A DNA stretch of 64,000 nucleotides from the NCBI GenBank assembly GCA_035079385.1, contig JAVHKY010000077.1, positions 744,001 to 808,000 on the forward strand, written 5' to 3'. Positions 63,144 to 64,000 of this stretch are shown in pieces. The notes beneath the pieces were generated by a model that was not told the origin of the DNA, did not search any database, and saw nothing but the letters and a program-made list of their open reading frames with translations. The DNA is from Aspidiotus rigidus (lineage: Eukaryota; Arthropoda; Insecta; Hemiptera; Diaspididae). How positions within the stretch are numbered: the stretch's first letter is position 1; every line of letters starts with the position of its first letter. A program made the translations under genes and the position numbers.

Positions 63144-63851
63144 TTTAAACCGGAAAAGTCAATTCATTTCGGAGATTCTATGATATAATTGTTGATGGAG
63201 ACATTTTTCCGCGCGGAATTACCTTAAGCGGTCTCGAAAGTAGCTGAGAGAAGACAATTTTAGAACAGTTGTCAGAACTACGTTCATTTGGTTGCTTATT
63301 TTGTCATCATCGTCATCTTTGATGACGCTCTGTACAAGTACGGGACTTGTCTTGAGTGCTTAAAAGAAAAACGTCGGTTTTTTGTGAGACAATTATATTG
63401 CTGTTCAAGGAGGTATGAAATACAGTATTTGTTTACTGGAAACAATTGAAGTGGGTTCGATAGAAATAAGTGTTAGTCGACAGATCAGAGTTGTTATTAT
63501 TGTATTATATTCTATAAAATCAAGGGACGTGTAAGGTATAGATTGTGAAGGAAATTTCTAGATTAGAATTTTTAGACCACTAATAACAACTACGCCTGAT
63601 TTTCTGGTCGTTCTGCATTTTTAATGTGAGTGAAGATTTTGTATTTACAATCATTACCACTAGTATAGCTTTTGTTATCGCTTTTTTTAATCATTTTTGC
63701 TAATACACTTTTATTAAGATTTAAGTGAGTCCGCGACTTAGCTTCATACCTTTTCCTTCAAAATTAGGGTTGCTTGGACTGTTTGCAAATGATAAGTATG
63801 ATAGTAATGTTGTATTGTAATGCTCTAGTTTTGTAAGAAAGATGGATATAC

Positions 63852-63857
63852 AATAAA
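63852..63857 (+). terminator. Probable poly(A) signal of TMX2
   Basis: AATAAA about 710 bases after the TMX2 stop is the clearest canonical signal in the 3' flank. The transcript would then carry a 3' UTR of about 0.7 kb. Other AT-rich sites are possible. Confidence 0.45.
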
Positions 63858-64000
63858 ATCTAATCCAAGTGATGGTCTGCTCTCCTTGATCTGATTTTTC
63901 AAAGTAAAGTACTGGTCTCAGCTTGATTGGAGAAAATAAAATTCTGTCAATTTGTAGACACCGCCTTGTATACGAGGAGCACCAGCTTGCAAAATAATCA

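Overview
This window looks like nuclear DNA of an insect, possibly a hemipteran. It is AT-rich, has long introns and is packed with DNA transposons, foldbacks and other repeats. The order is an inference from overall texture. The arthropod assignment rests on the genes, above all a GABA-B receptor subunit 1 that closely follows the fly protein motif by motif. I assembled five protein-coding genes exon by exon. In each one the exon lengths add up to a single open frame with no leftover bases.

Layout. (1) 1-3009: minisatellite and a 45-bp repeat array. (2) 3010-21690, plus strand: a six-exon CRAL-TRIO lipid-binding protein (308 aa). Its first intron of 14.6 kb holds two minisatellite blocks, a 366-bp foldback, a rearranged CXC-domain pseudogene and a 5'-truncated LINE with reverse transcriptase and RNase H. 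(3) 21691-30272: an intergenic repeat field with a tRNA-like retroposon, a palindrome, hAT-like elements and a decayed Helitron split by a hAT MITE. (4) 30273-47481, plus strand: GABA-B receptor subunit 1 (15 exons, 865 aa), with many repeats in its introns. (5) 49997-53275, minus strand: a PRPF38B-type splicing factor (nine exons, 396 aa), convergent with the receptor gene. (6) 56594-59850, plus strand: a small multi-pass membrane protein (five exons, 158 aa) that I cannot name with certainty. (7) 62033-63143, plus strand: TMX2, an ER thioredoxin-related membrane protein (five exons, 272 aa).

The genes are ordinary single-copy loci and do not form a functional cluster. CRAL-TRIO is a cytosolic lipid carrier, GABA-B-R1 is an inhibitory neurotransmitter receptor, PRPF38B acts in the spliceosome and TMX2 acts at the ER.

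The most unusual aspect is the number of long, nearly perfect hairpins: 8048-8413, 22848-22983, 32341-32458, 36526-36700, 37921-38034, 57891-57941, plus older ones. One is a perfect 58-bp palindrome with a 2-base spacer. Several DNA transposons can be delimited exactly by target-site duplications: 25013-25354, 35523-36057, 60752-61042 and 36526-36700. I found no CRISPR array, rRNA gene, intact tRNA gene, viral gene or clearly novel multi-gene system.
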